Below, piece by piece: positions 5,675 through 12,636 of a DNA stretch of 18,584 nt (positions within the stretch are counted from its first letter, which is position 1; the number at the start of each line of letters is the position of its first letter). This DNA comes from CAYVQE01 sp964633205 (GTDB lineage Bacteria > Myxococcota > B64-G9). The notes below the pieces were generated by a model. The model did no database searches. It had not been told where the DNA came from and worked only from the letters and a program-made list of their open reading frames with translations. Position numbers and translations under genes: made by a program. The stretch lies in NCBI GenBank assembly GCA_964633205.1, contig CAZWFN010000127.1, forward strand, positions 1 through 18,584, given 5' to 3'.

Positions 5675-8575
5675 ATGGCCCAAACGGCGACCCGGCGGCG
5701 GCGCGTGGCGAAAGGCGGGGGCAAGCGCAAGAAGAAAGAGGACGGCCCGGTCGGCTGGCGCACCACCGACGCCGACGAGATCGCCCGCCGCGTGGAGCGG
5801 GCCGCGGCCGAGCCGATGCGCATCCGCTCGCTGGACCCGGAAGAGCCCTTCTACGCCGATTTCGCGGTCGGTTCCGAGACCAGCGGCTCGACCTACCGGG
5901 TGGAGATCCGCGCGCTGGAGCAGCGCCAGAACACCTGCAGCTGCCCCGACTACCAGGTCAACGGGCTGGGCACCTGCAAGCACATCGAGGCCGTGCTGGC
6001 CGAGCTGCGCCGCAAGCCGCGCAAGTTCGCCCGGGCGGCCGCGGCCGGCTCGCCGCGGGCCGAGATCCGGCTGGAGCGCGACGGCGCGCCCGAGGTGTGC
6101 CTGGAGCTGCCGCGCCGGCCCTCGCCGGGGCTGAAGCGCTTCGCCGAGCGCTACTTCGACCCGGCCGGCCGGTTGCGCGGGGAGGCGGCCGACGCGGTGC
6201 CGGCGCTGGAGCGCGACATGGCGCGGCTGCACCCGGCCACCCGCCGCCGGCTGCGGCTGTCGCAGGAGGTCACGGCCTGGGCCGCCGACCGCGCCCGCCG
6301 GGCCCGGCGCCGGCGCGACCGCGGGGCCTTCGAGCGGGATCTGGCCGCCGGCCGCCGCGGGCTGGAGCTGGTGCAACTGCCGCTGTACGACTACCAGCGC
6401 CAGGGCGTGCTGCATCTGGCCTTCGGCGAGCGGGCCATGCTGGCCGACGACATGGGCCTGGGCAAGACCGTCCAGGCGGTGGCCGCCTGCGCGCTGCTGC
6501 GCCAGCTGCGCGGGGTGGAGCGGGTGCTGGTGGTGGGGCCGGCCTCGCTCAAGGCCGAGTGGCAGGAGCAGATCGCCAAGTTCACCGATCTGGATTGCCA
6601 GGTGGTCTACGGCAACCAGGCCCGCCGCCGCGAGCAGTACCGCCGGCCGCCGTTTTTCACCCTGACCAACTACGAGCAGGTGCTGCGCGACGTGGCCGCC
6701 ATCAACGAGCTGCTGTGCCCGGATGTGGTGGTGCTCGACGAGGCGCAGCGGATCAAGAACTGGAGCACCAAGACCGCCCAGGCGGTCAAGCGGCTGGCCG
6801 CCCCTTACGCCTTCGTGCTCACCGGCACCCCGCTGGAGAACCGCATCGACGAGATCTACTCGCTGGTCGAGTTCCTCGACCCGCAGCTTTTCGGCCCGCT
6901 GTTCCGCTTCAACCGCGAGTTCTACGATCTCGACGAGCGCGGCCGGCCGGCCGGCTACCGCAACCTCGACGAGCTGCGCCGGCGCATCCGGCCGCTGATG
7001 CTCAGGCGGCGCAAGGACGAGGTGGAGGACGAGCTGCCCGCCCGGGTGGACAACAACTTCTTCGTCGAGATGACCCCGGACCAGCGCGGGCCCTACCAGG
7101 AGTACGAGGCCAAGGTGGCCCGGCTGATGCAGGCGGCCCGCCGCCGGCCGCTGCGGCGCGAGGAGCACGACCGGCTGCAGCGCTGGCTGGCCTGCATGCG
7201 CATGCTGTGCGACACCCCCTACATCCTGGATCAGGACTGCCGCGTCTGTCCCAAGCTCGATGAGCTGGAGCGGGTGTTGGAGGACGCCGGGGTGACCGCC
7301 GGCCGCAAGGCGCTGGTGTTCTCCGAGTGGGTGCGCATGCTCGAGCTGGTGCGCGGGCGGGCCGAGGAGCTGGGCCTGGGGGTGGCCTGGCACACCGGAT
7401 CGGTGCCGCAGCACAAGCGGCGGGCCGAGATCGAACGCTTCAAGAACGACCCCGACTGCCGGCTGTTTCTGTCCAGCGAGAGCGGCGGCACGGGGCTGAA
7501 CCTGCAGGCGGCCGAGGTGGTCATCAACCTGGATCTGCCCTGGAACCCGGCCCGGCTGGAGCAGCGCATCGCCCGCGCCTGGCGCAAGCACCAGCGCGCG
7601 GCGGTGCAGGTGATCAACCTGGTCACCAGCGACTCGATCGAGCACCGCATGCTGGGCACGCTGGCGGTCAAGCGCGAGCTGGCCGACGGCGTGATCGACG
7701 GCCGCGGTGACTTGAATCGGATCGGCATGCCGTCGAGCCGCGAGGCCTTCTTGAAAAAGCTGCGCGTGATCATGGGCCAGGCCGCCGGGCCGCAGGCCCG
7801 GCCGGCGGCCGCCGGTGCCGCGGCGCTGGCCGAGGGCGGCGGGCAGCAGGCCGACGTCCCGCCGCAGGAGCGCTTCCGCCAGGACCTGGTGGCCGAGCTG
7901 TCCAGCCGGCTGCTGCTGATCGAGCAGGCTCCGGCCGACCGCGCCGCCGGCCGGCCGGCGCTGGTGGTGGTCGACGACCAGGCCGACCAGCTCGCCGGCC
8001 GGGTGCGCCGGCTGCATCGCCGGGCCTGCGGCGATGACGCCGGCCCGGTGGAGGTGATCGACCGCAACACCTACGCCACCTTGCAGCGGCTGGCCGAGCT
8101 GGGCCTGGTCGAGCCGGCCGCCGGCGGTGTGGAGCTGCACCGGGCCGAGGGCCTGGGCGGCAAGCCCCGGGCCGAGCAGCACCGCGACGCGGCCCGGCCG
8201 CACCTGGACGCGGCCGAGCGCAAGCTGCAGCTGGCCCGCCATCTGGATGCGGGCGGCTTCGCCGCCGAGGCGCTCGAGCCGGCCCATCAGGCGGCCGAGG
8301 CCGCGCTGCGCGCGCTGGCCTGCATCGACGGCGGCCGCCCCGCGGCCGACCAGCCGCTGCCCGCCGCCACCGTCCACGGCGCGCTGGTGCGCGCCGGCCT
8401 GCTCGAGCCCACCCAGGCCGCCGGCGTCTCGGCGCTGCGCGAGTTGGCCGCCGCCGCCGGCAACGGCGACGCGGCCGCGGCCGGCGTCGACCAGGCCGCC
8501 GCCGCGGGCCTCGACCACGCCGTGCCCATCGTCGAGCGGGCGCGGGAGAAGGTGGGTGCGGGGGCATCGGCTTGA
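5675..8575 (+). CDS. SWIM zinc-finger SNF2-family helicase with HEPN-like C-terminal extension
   Basis: Protein of 966 aa. A SWIM zinc finger CSC-x10-CKH (C88, C90, C101, H103) precedes a complete SNF2 ATPase: Walker A GLGKT (261-265), DEAQ (355-358), TGTPLENR (383-390), GGTGLNL (604-610) and the arginine-finger motif QRIARAWRKHQ (630-640). It should be an ATP-driven DNA translocase or remodeller. Beyond residue 690 lie about 275 extra residues. Part (about 790-820) looks like a small winged-helix-like unit. The end (about 838-960), with AERKLQLARHLDAGGFAAEA and HQAAEAALRALACIDG, resembles a non-catalytic HEPN-type helical bundle, lacking the Rx4-6H motif. ATG 5675 has AGGAGG 6 nt upstream (5663-5668). 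There is no defence partner gene such as a methylase beside it. The last 289 bases overlap an antisense reading frame. Confidence 0.93.
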   Translation: MAQTATRRRRVAKGGGKRKKKEDGPVGWRTTDADEIARRVERAAAEPMRIRSLDPEEPFYADFAVGSETSGSTYRVEIRALEQRQNTCSCPDYQVNGLGTCKHIEAVLAELRRKPRKFARAAAAGSPRAEIRLERDGAPEVCLELPRRPSPGLKRFAERYFDPAGRLRGEAADAVPALERDMARLHPATRRRLRLSQEVTAWAADRARRARRRRDRGAFERDLAAGRRGLELVQLPLYDYQRQGVLHLAFGERAMLADDMGLGKTVQAVAACALLRQLRGVERVLVVGPASLKAEWQEQIAKFTDLDCQVVYGNQARRREQYRRPPFFTLTNYEQVLRDVAAINELLCPDVVVLDEAQRIKNWSTKTAQAVKRLAAPYAFVLTGTPLENRIDEIYSLVEFLDPQLFGPLFRFNREFYDLDERGRPAGYRNLDELRRRIRPLMLRRRKDEVEDELPARVDNNFFVEMTPDQRGPYQEYEAKVARLMQAARRRPLRREEHDRLQRWLACMRMLCDTPYILDQDCRVCPKLDELERVLEDAGVTAGRKALVFSEWVRMLELVRGRAEELGLGVAWHTGSVPQHKRRAEIERFKNDPDCRLFLSSESGGTGLNLQAAEVVINLDLPWNPARLEQRIARAWRKHQRAAVQVINLVTSDSIEHRMLGTLAVKRELADGVIDGRGDLNRIGMPSSREAFLKKLRVIMGQAAGPQARPAAAGAAALAEGGGQQADVPPQERFRQDLVAELSSRLLLIEQAPADRAAGRPALVVVDDQADQLAGRVRRLHRRACGDDAGPVEVIDRNTYATLQRLAELGLVEPAAGGVELHRAEGLGGKPRAEQHRDAARPHLDAAERKLQLARHLDAGGFAAEALEPAHQAAEAALRALACIDGGRPAADQPLPAATVHGALVRAGLLEPTQAAGVSALRELAAAAGNGDAAAAGVDQAAAAGLDHAVPIVERAREKVGAGASA

Positions 8576-8874
8576 GGGTGGGGGCGGTTTTCGTTCGTGG
8601 TTCTTGGTTCGTGGTTCTTGGTTCGTAGTTCCGGTATCAGCGCCAACGGCGTGGCGGTGGGCGGCTGCCGTTGCGCCGCCGCCCAGGCCATGCGCTCATC
8701 GCGCCGCGCCCGCCGGCGCCGCCGGGCCGGCAGCGCCAGCTTGAGCACCACCACCAGCGCGATCACCACCACCACCCCGAACACCAGGGGCCGCGGCCAG
8801 CGCAACAGCAGCCCCATGAACACGATCATCACCACCCACCAGATCGCAGTCTTGAGCTGCTTCCCAGCCGCCAT
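8287..8874 (-). CDS. Small two-TM membrane protein with repeat-derived read-through tail
   Basis: Frame of 195 aa starting at ATG 8874 with a good ribosome site (GGTGGAGG, a few nt upstream on the minus strand). The N-terminus carries two hydrophobic segments (about 9-24 and 29-49), then an arginine-rich stretch (51-61), as in a positive-inside membrane anchor. From residue 82 the frame enters the GAACCNN array (NHEPRTTN-type residues). It then continues without a stop for about 100 residues antisense to the end of the SNF2 gene. The genuine part is probably only the first 80 or so residues. The tail is low-complexity Ala/Ser/Pro/Arg and looks like shadow coding, suggesting that repeat insertion removed the original stop. 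Function unknown. Confidence is for the N-terminal part. Confidence 0.55.
   Translation of the reverse strand: MAAGKQLKTAIWWVVMIVFMGLLLRWPRPLVFGVVVVIALVVVLKLALPARRRRRARRDERMAWAAAQRQPPTATPLALIPELRTKNHEPRTTNENRPHPQADAPAPTFSRARSTMGTAWSRPAAAAWSTPAAAASPLPAAAANSRSAETPAAWVGSSRPARTSAPWTVAAGSGWSAAGRPPSMQASARSAASAA
8592..8631 (-). repeat. Heptad tandem repeat array B (GAACCNN, inverted copy)
   Basis: Read on the minus strand, GAAC(C/T/G) units recur every 7 bp, with starts at 8631, 8624, 8617, 8610, 8603 and 8596. The block 8602-8626 is the exact reverse complement of 4220-4244 (25 bp). It lies 17 bp after the SNF2 stop. With array A it brackets the glycosyltransferase and SNF2 genes as widely spaced inverted repeats. 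Confidence 0.9.
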
Positions 8875-9160
8875 CGCACCTCCACCCGAATACCGACCAT
8901 CCCATCGCGGCTCAGCCGCAACCAAAAAGGTCGGGCCGCGTTGGAGTTGATGCACCGATGGAGAGCCTCGACAGCTTATACGCAAATTGCAGAGAACTGA
9001 CGATGGAAGACTCTAGCACGCCCCCCGAACCCCGATCAGCTCCACATCCGAACGAGGCGTCCTCGTTGTCAGCCGATCGATACCGCGGATGGCGTATTGG
9101 ACACCTCTACCGCGCGGAACGCGCGGGGGCACCTTGAGGTACGGCAGAAGGCGCCGCGGT
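8875..9160. other. Gene-free spacer upstream of the membrane protein gene
   Basis: About 290 bp between the start of the minus-strand membrane protein gene and the 3' hairpin of the TPR gene. I see no protein-coding frame with a plausible start and no RNA gene. It is noticeably less GC-rich at 8920-9060 than its surroundings, which fits a promoter region for the leftward gene. Confidence 0.5.
8975..9003 (-). promoter_or_regulatory. Candidate sigma-70-type promoter for the leftward membrane protein gene
   Basis: On the minus strand TCGTCA (9003-8998) stands 17 nt before TATAAG (8980-8975). The -10 box is good and the -35 matches the consensus at 4 of 6 positions. Transcription would start about 95 nt before ATG 8874. 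The prediction rests on motif resemblance alone. Confidence 0.3.
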
Positions 9161-9193
9161 CGGACTGGGCCCGGCGCAGCCGGGCTCAGTCCG
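9161..9193 (-). terminator. 15-bp hairpin overlapping the TPR gene stop codon
   Basis: CGGACTGGGCCCGGC (9161-9175) pairs with GCCGGGCTCAGTCCG (9179-9193) around a GCA loop, with a single G-T wobble. The right arm contains the stop codon of the leftward TPR gene (9186-9188). There is no T-run after the stem in the leftward direction, so it may act as a 3'-end stabiliser or a non-canonical terminator rather than a textbook intrinsic one. Confidence 0.6.
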
Positions 9194-10415
9194 GGTGGGG
9201 GGCGTCCTGGCGCAGAGCCTGCAGCCGCCGGCGGGCGTCGCGGTGCTCGGGGTCGCGGCGGGCGATCTTGTGGTAGAGGCGGGCGGCGGTGTCGTCATCG
9301 CCCAGGCTTTCGTAGGCGCGGCCGGCGACGTGGTAGAGGTCCAGGGCGGCACGGCGGGTGAGGCCGGGTTGGTGCAGGGCCTTCATGGCCTGGCAGATGG
9401 CCTCGCGGGCGCGGCCGGCCGCGACCAGACAGTCGGCCAGCAGGGCCAGCGACGCGATGCGCTGGCGCGGCTGGCGGGCGGCCTGCTCGAATGCCTCGAT
9501 GGCCTCGTCCAGCAGGCCCATCTCGCGGTAGGCGATGCCCAGGTCGCGGTGGGTCTGGCCGTCGCGCGGGTCGACCGTGCGGGCCACGCCCTCGCGGAAG
9601 GCGGCCAGCACGTCCTGGGGATCGTACTGGAAGTCGTCCGCGGCCGGCAGCTCCGCGTCCAGCTCGGCCGGCGCTGGATCCGGGTCGGGCGCATCCAGTT
9701 CGATCTCCAGCTCGACCTCCGCGGCCGGCTCCGGCTCGGCGCCCGCCAGCGGGGCGTCGAGCTCGGCCGTCGGCTCTGTGTCCGCTTGTTCATCTTCGCG
9801 AGTAGCGGGCTGCTCGGTATCCGACCGCTGTCCTTCGCGGCCGGCGCTGTTATCGGCCGCCTCGGGTGCCAGCTCCAGCGCGCGCCGGCGCAGGCTGCGG
9901 GCGGCCTGTTCGTCGCCGGCGGCCGCGCGCAGCTCGGCCAGTTGGCGGCTGGCGGCGGCCGCCTTGGCCGCCAGGCCGCAGGCCGCGAAGACCTCGGCGC
10001 CCAGCTCGAGCAGGGCCTGGCGCTGGTCGGCGCCGGCCTGCGGGCCGAGCGCCTTGGCGGCGCGCGTCAGCTCGGCCAGGGCGTCGGCCGGCCGGTCGGC
10101 CTGCTGCAGGTCGGCAGCCAGGCGCAGCCGGTGCGCGAAGACCTCCGGCGCCAGCTCCACCACCCGGCGCTGGATGGCGGCCGCCTTGAGCGCCAGCCCG
10201 GCGCGCCGGTACTGCTCGGCCGTGGTCAGCCAGGCCTGCAGGGCGGCGTCGCGCCTGCCGGCGCGCAGCAGCACGTCGCCCACCTTGAGCCGGGTGCCCG
10301 CGTCGTCCGGCTGCTGGGCCAGGATGCGCTCGTAGGCGGCCAGCGCCTTGCCCCAATGGCCCCGCTTCCAGTGACGCAGGGCCTGGTGCTGCAGTCTCGT
10401 CCGTTCAGCGGCCAC
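9186..10415 (-). CDS. Tetratricopeptide-repeat protein with acidic linker
   Basis: Protein of 409 aa with two helical-repeat blocks. TPR-like units fill about residues 8-185 (for example HWKRGHWGKALAAYERILAQ, 15-34). A disordered acidic linker rich in Glu, Asp, Ala and Pro spans about 188-262. A second TPR block follows, including THRDLGIAYREMGLLDEAIE (288-307). There is no signal peptide, membrane span or enzymatic motif, so it is probably a cytosolic scaffold that binds partner proteins. The start is GTG 10415, chosen because GAGGAG lies 6 nt upstream on the minus strand. It is transcribed away from the CRISPR-linked operon and shares a 245-bp divergent spacer with the DUF1232-like gene. 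The second TPR block resembles those of regulatory TPR proteins in delta-type proteobacteria, but that is an impression rather than a computed match. Confidence 0.85.
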   Translation of the reverse strand: MAAERTRLQHQALRHWKRGHWGKALAAYERILAQQPDDAGTRLKVGDVLLRAGRRDAALQAWLTTAEQYRRAGLALKAAAIQRRVVELAPEVFAHRLRLAADLQQADRPADALAELTRAAKALGPQAGADQRQALLELGAEVFAACGLAAKAAAASRQLAELRAAAGDEQAARSLRRRALELAPEAADNSAGREGQRSDTEQPATREDEQADTEPTAELDAPLAGAEPEPAAEVELEIELDAPDPDPAPAELDAELPAADDFQYDPQDVLAAFREGVARTVDPRDGQTHRDLGIAYREMGLLDEAIEAFEQAARQPRQRIASLALLADCLVAAGRAREAICQAMKALHQPGLTRRAALDLYHVAGRAYESLGDDDTAARLYHKIARRDPEHRDARRRLQALRQDAPHPD

Positions 10416-10660
10416 GGTGCGCTCCTCGCTCGGCGTCGATTGTCGGGTCTTCGCTCGCTCCTCGCCTGGGGATCGAGACGCTTGCCGAACCCGGATGTGA
10501 CGGGCCCGGCCGCTGGGATCATTTTTCGCCGCCGCTGTCAGAACCGACCCGGCCGGGCGTCATGCCGATCGACGGGAGCGGCCGAGCCGGCGACGATGGG
10601 CCGGGCGCTGCAACCGGCGAACGAGGCCCCGGTGGCCCCTGGGCGCCAGGAGGGAGAACG
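10416..10660. other. Divergent intergenic region
   Basis: This 245-bp spacer lies between the leftward TPR gene and the rightward DUF1232-like gene and must hold the control regions of both. No clear -35/-10 pair is visible to me. A short T-rich run (about 10518-10523) is the only low-GC spot. An upstream in-frame ATG at 10562 exists for the rightward gene but lacks a ribosome site and encodes a Gly/Pro-rich leader, so the region is taken as non-coding. Confidence 0.5.
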
Positions 10661-11083
10661 ATGGCACATTCGGAGCAAGCCGCTGAAAAGCTGGAACGAG
10701 GCGATGACCGCAGCCAGGGCCTGGCCCACCGGCTGGGCCTGCCGCTGCGGGTGGTGCGGCTGGTCTGGGGCCTGATCGAGGACCCGCGGGTGCCGCTGCG
10801 CAGCAAGCTCTACCTGGCGGCCGCGGTGGGCTACAGCTTGCTGACCGGCCAGGTGTTCGACCTGCTGCTCGGCATCGACGACGCCCTGATCTACCTGCGG
10901 GTGGCGCGCCGGCTGCTGGCCGACTGCGACCGCGCCGTGGCCCTGGAGCACTGGACCGGCACCCCCGAAGAGCTCGACCGGCTGCGGGCCGCGCTGCAGC
11001 GCTGGGACGAAGGGGTACGCGACATGGTGGCCGGCCGCGACGAGAAGGCCGCCGGCGGGCATGGGGCGGAACAGCGGGGGTAA
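10661..11083 (+). CDS. DUF1232-like (YkvA-type) small protein
   Basis: Protein of 140 aa. The core DPRVPLRSKLYLAAAVGYSL (about 41-60), followed by LLLGIDDALIYLRVARRLL, matches the DUF1232 pattern of a charged start, a hydrophobic helix and a conserved Asp-Asp. The usual central Pro-Asp-Pro-Asp-like loop is replaced by TGQVFDLL, so it is a divergent member. The family is small, often membrane-associated, and of unknown function. ATG 10661 is chosen over ATG 10562 because AGGAGG (10648-10653) lies 7 nt upstream. It ends 158 bp before the sigma factor gene and so probably belongs to a separate transcript from the CRISPR-linked operon, though read-through cannot be excluded. Confidence 0.6.
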   Translation: MAHSEQAAEKLERGDDRSQGLAHRLGLPLRVVRLVWGLIEDPRVPLRSKLYLAAAVGYSLLTGQVFDLLLGIDDALIYLRVARRLLADCDRAVALEHWTGTPEELDRLRAALQRWDEGVRDMVAGRDEKAAGGHGAEQRG

Positions 11084-11150
11084 TCCGTGAGCACGGCGGA
11101 GTTCAGTTCATCGGCTCGCGGGACCAGCCGCTGCAACCCGGCATGGCGCT

Positions 11151-11179
11151 TTGTGCCTCGGGCTATCTTGTGGTATCGC
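11151..11179 (+). promoter_or_regulatory. Weak candidate promoter for the sigma-CRISPR operon
   Basis: TTGTGC (11151-11156) and TATCGC (11174-11179) are separated by 17 nt and lie about 60 bp before the sigma factor start. Both boxes are imperfect. This is the only gap over 20 nt between the sigma gene and the end of cas6, so the operon promoter should lie in 11084-11241. An ECF-type autoregulated promoter there is equally possible; no reliable motif was seen. Confidence 0.25.
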
Positions 11180-11241
11180 ATCGTCAGAGACAACGAACAC
11201 GGCGAGCGGGGACCTCTGGGTGCCCGGCAGGAGGTGACGCG

Positions 11242-11916
11242 GTGGGCGGAGCGGATGATGCGAAGCCGGACGATGCGCTCGAGCAGCGGATGGCGCGCTT
11301 TTTCTCGGGCGATGGGCTGGACTGGCGCACGCCCGACGGCGAGGCGGTGATGGCCTATACGCTGGACTACGTGTCCCGGCGCATCGGCTGGGCCTATGGG
11401 CTGCGCCTGTCCGAGGCGGACCGGGCCGAGCTGGCCGAAGAGGTCATCATGCGGGTGATGAAGCACAACCAGGCCCAAAACCGCATCCAGGCCCGCGACT
11501 CGGTCGGCTACCGCTCCTATCTGATCAAGGTCATCACCACGGCCTTCATCGACGCCGGCCGCAAGACCCAGCGCCGCGTCAAGACCGTGCCGCTGACCGC
11601 AGCCGGTGGCCAGCGGGACGACGAGGAGCGACCGCTGGAGCCTGAAGACCTGGGCGCGGCCGGCCCCGAGGAGCGGGTGGTGTGGGAGCAGCTGCAGCAG
11701 CAGATCATGCGCTGCGTCGAGGACGCCCGGGCCGAGTACCGCCGGCTGCTCGAGCTGGATCAAGAGCAGCAGCAATGGACCACCACCGAGCTGATCGAGC
11801 TGTTCGGCGTCACCCGCACCGGACTCTACAAGCTGCGGCAGATGGCCAGGCAGGCGTTCAGGCGCTGCTACGAGCTCCTCTCGGGCCATGCGCTGCAGCC
11901 GGCCAGGCGGAGCTGA
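11242..11916 (+). CDS. ECF-like RNA polymerase sigma factor, first gene of the CRISPR-linked operon
   Basis: Protein of 224 aa with the two-domain plan of extracytoplasmic-function sigma factors. A region 2-like helical domain (about 36-115) ends in SYLIKVITTAFIDAGRKTQR (92-111), the -10-recognition and melting part. An acidic linker (about 125-145) follows. A region 4-like domain (about 148-212) carries a helix-turn-helix WTTTELIELFGVTRTGLYKL (179-198). It should direct RNA polymerase to specific promoters. GTG 11242 is chosen because AGGAGG (11229-11234) sits 7 nt upstream; longer in-frame extensions lack a ribosome site. The next gene follows after 12 nt. Its position at the head of an operon containing a Lon-like protease, Csx20, a CARF-HEPN protein and Cas6 suggests the sigma factor is a regulated output of the CRISPR system. 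That link is inference. The region 2 match is divergent. Confidence 0.8.
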   Translation: MGGADDAKPDDALEQRMARFFSGDGLDWRTPDGEAVMAYTLDYVSRRIGWAYGLRLSEADRAELAEEVIMRVMKHNQAQNRIQARDSVGYRSYLIKVITTAFIDAGRKTQRRVKTVPLTAAGGQRDDEERPLEPEDLGAAGPEERVVWEQLQQQIMRCVEDARAEYRRLLELDQEQQQWTTTELIELFGVTRTGLYKLRQMARQAFRRCYELLSGHALQPARRS

Positions 11917-11928
11917 AGGGGGCACACC

Positions 11929-12636
11929 ATGGCTGCTGGCGCCATCAACTACCGGCTGCGGCTGCAGGGCGAGGACATCGAGCTGGCCTGGGCCGGCTTC
12001 ACCTCGACCGTCAACCTGCACTGCCACTACATGACCCACGTGGCCCGGCTGTGCCGCGCCGAACCGGACGAGCGGCGCGACCCGGAGCGCTGGCAGGAGC
12101 TGTGGGGCGACGACCCGCAGCTGCCGGCCGAGCTGCCGCAGCGCCGGGCCGCGGCCGTCGAGCGGCTGCGCCGGGTGGTGCCGCGCTGCGCCCTGGCGCG
12201 CAAGGCCCCGACTGCGGATCAGCCCTGCGCGACCTGCCACGACCCCGGCAGCGGCCACGCCCTGCGCGCGGTCGACGCCGAGTTCGACGCCGAGCTGGGC
12301 CGCTACGCGGCCATCGTGGCCGACGCCATCGAGGATGGGCTGCGCGGCCAGGGCCCGGGACAGCGGCCGGTGTTCTACGTCGAGCGGGGCGCGGCGGGCC
12401 GGGCGCCCAAGCTGAAGCTGCTGGCGCCGCAGCGGGTGGAGGTGGTGGCTGCGCTGGAGCGCGAGCACGAGCAGCTCAGGGTGATCACCGGCTACCGGCC
12501 CACCCGGGGCGACAAGCTCAAGCCGTACAACACGATCTACTACGACTTCGAACAGAAGCGCCGGGCCGCGGCCATGCGGCGGGCCGTGATCGACAGCGAC
12601 CTGGCCGGCCCGGCCGAGCAGGAGGTGCAGCCATGA
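11929..12636 (+). CDS. Unknown protein X of the sigma-Lon module (possible BECR-fold nuclease or anti-sigma)
   Basis: Protein of 235 aa that I do not recognise. The start is ATG 11929, with AAGGGGG 6 nt upstream. The middle has CATCHDPGSGH (C100, C103, H104, H110), a potential metal site. It looks like a c-type haem motif, but there is no export signal, so zinc is more likely. The C-terminal third runs RPVFYVERG, then LKLLAPQRVEVVAALEREHE, then LRVITGYRPTRGD (183-195) and YNTIYYDFEQK. That succession of strands with His, Arg, Thr and Tyr resembles the barnase/EndoU/colicin E5-type (BECR) nuclease ends seen in toxins. This is a visual resemblance only. The gene ends with an ATGA overlap with protein Y, so the two are translationally coupled. 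A role as toxin, anti-sigma factor or protease substrate is possible; none is shown. Confidence 0.75.
   Translation: MAAGAINYRLRLQGEDIELAWAGFTSTVNLHCHYMTHVARLCRAEPDERRDPERWQELWGDDPQLPAELPQRRAAAVERLRRVVPRCALARKAPTADQPCATCHDPGSGHALRAVDAEFDAELGRYAAIVADAIEDGLRGQGPGQRPVFYVERGAAGRAPKLKLLAPQRVEVVAALEREHEQLRVITGYRPTRGDKLKPYNTIYYDFEQKRRAAAMRRAVIDSDLAGPAEQEVQP

Noticed and set aside
5621..8518. A 965-residue minus-strand frame opposite the SNF2 gene
   Set aside because: The sense strand carries every SNF2 and SWIM motif. The antisense product is compositionally biased with no domain.
12226..12258. CxxCH in protein X read as a c-type haem attachment site
   Set aside because: There is no signal peptide or export feature and no cytochrome maturation context. 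A zinc site is more plausible.
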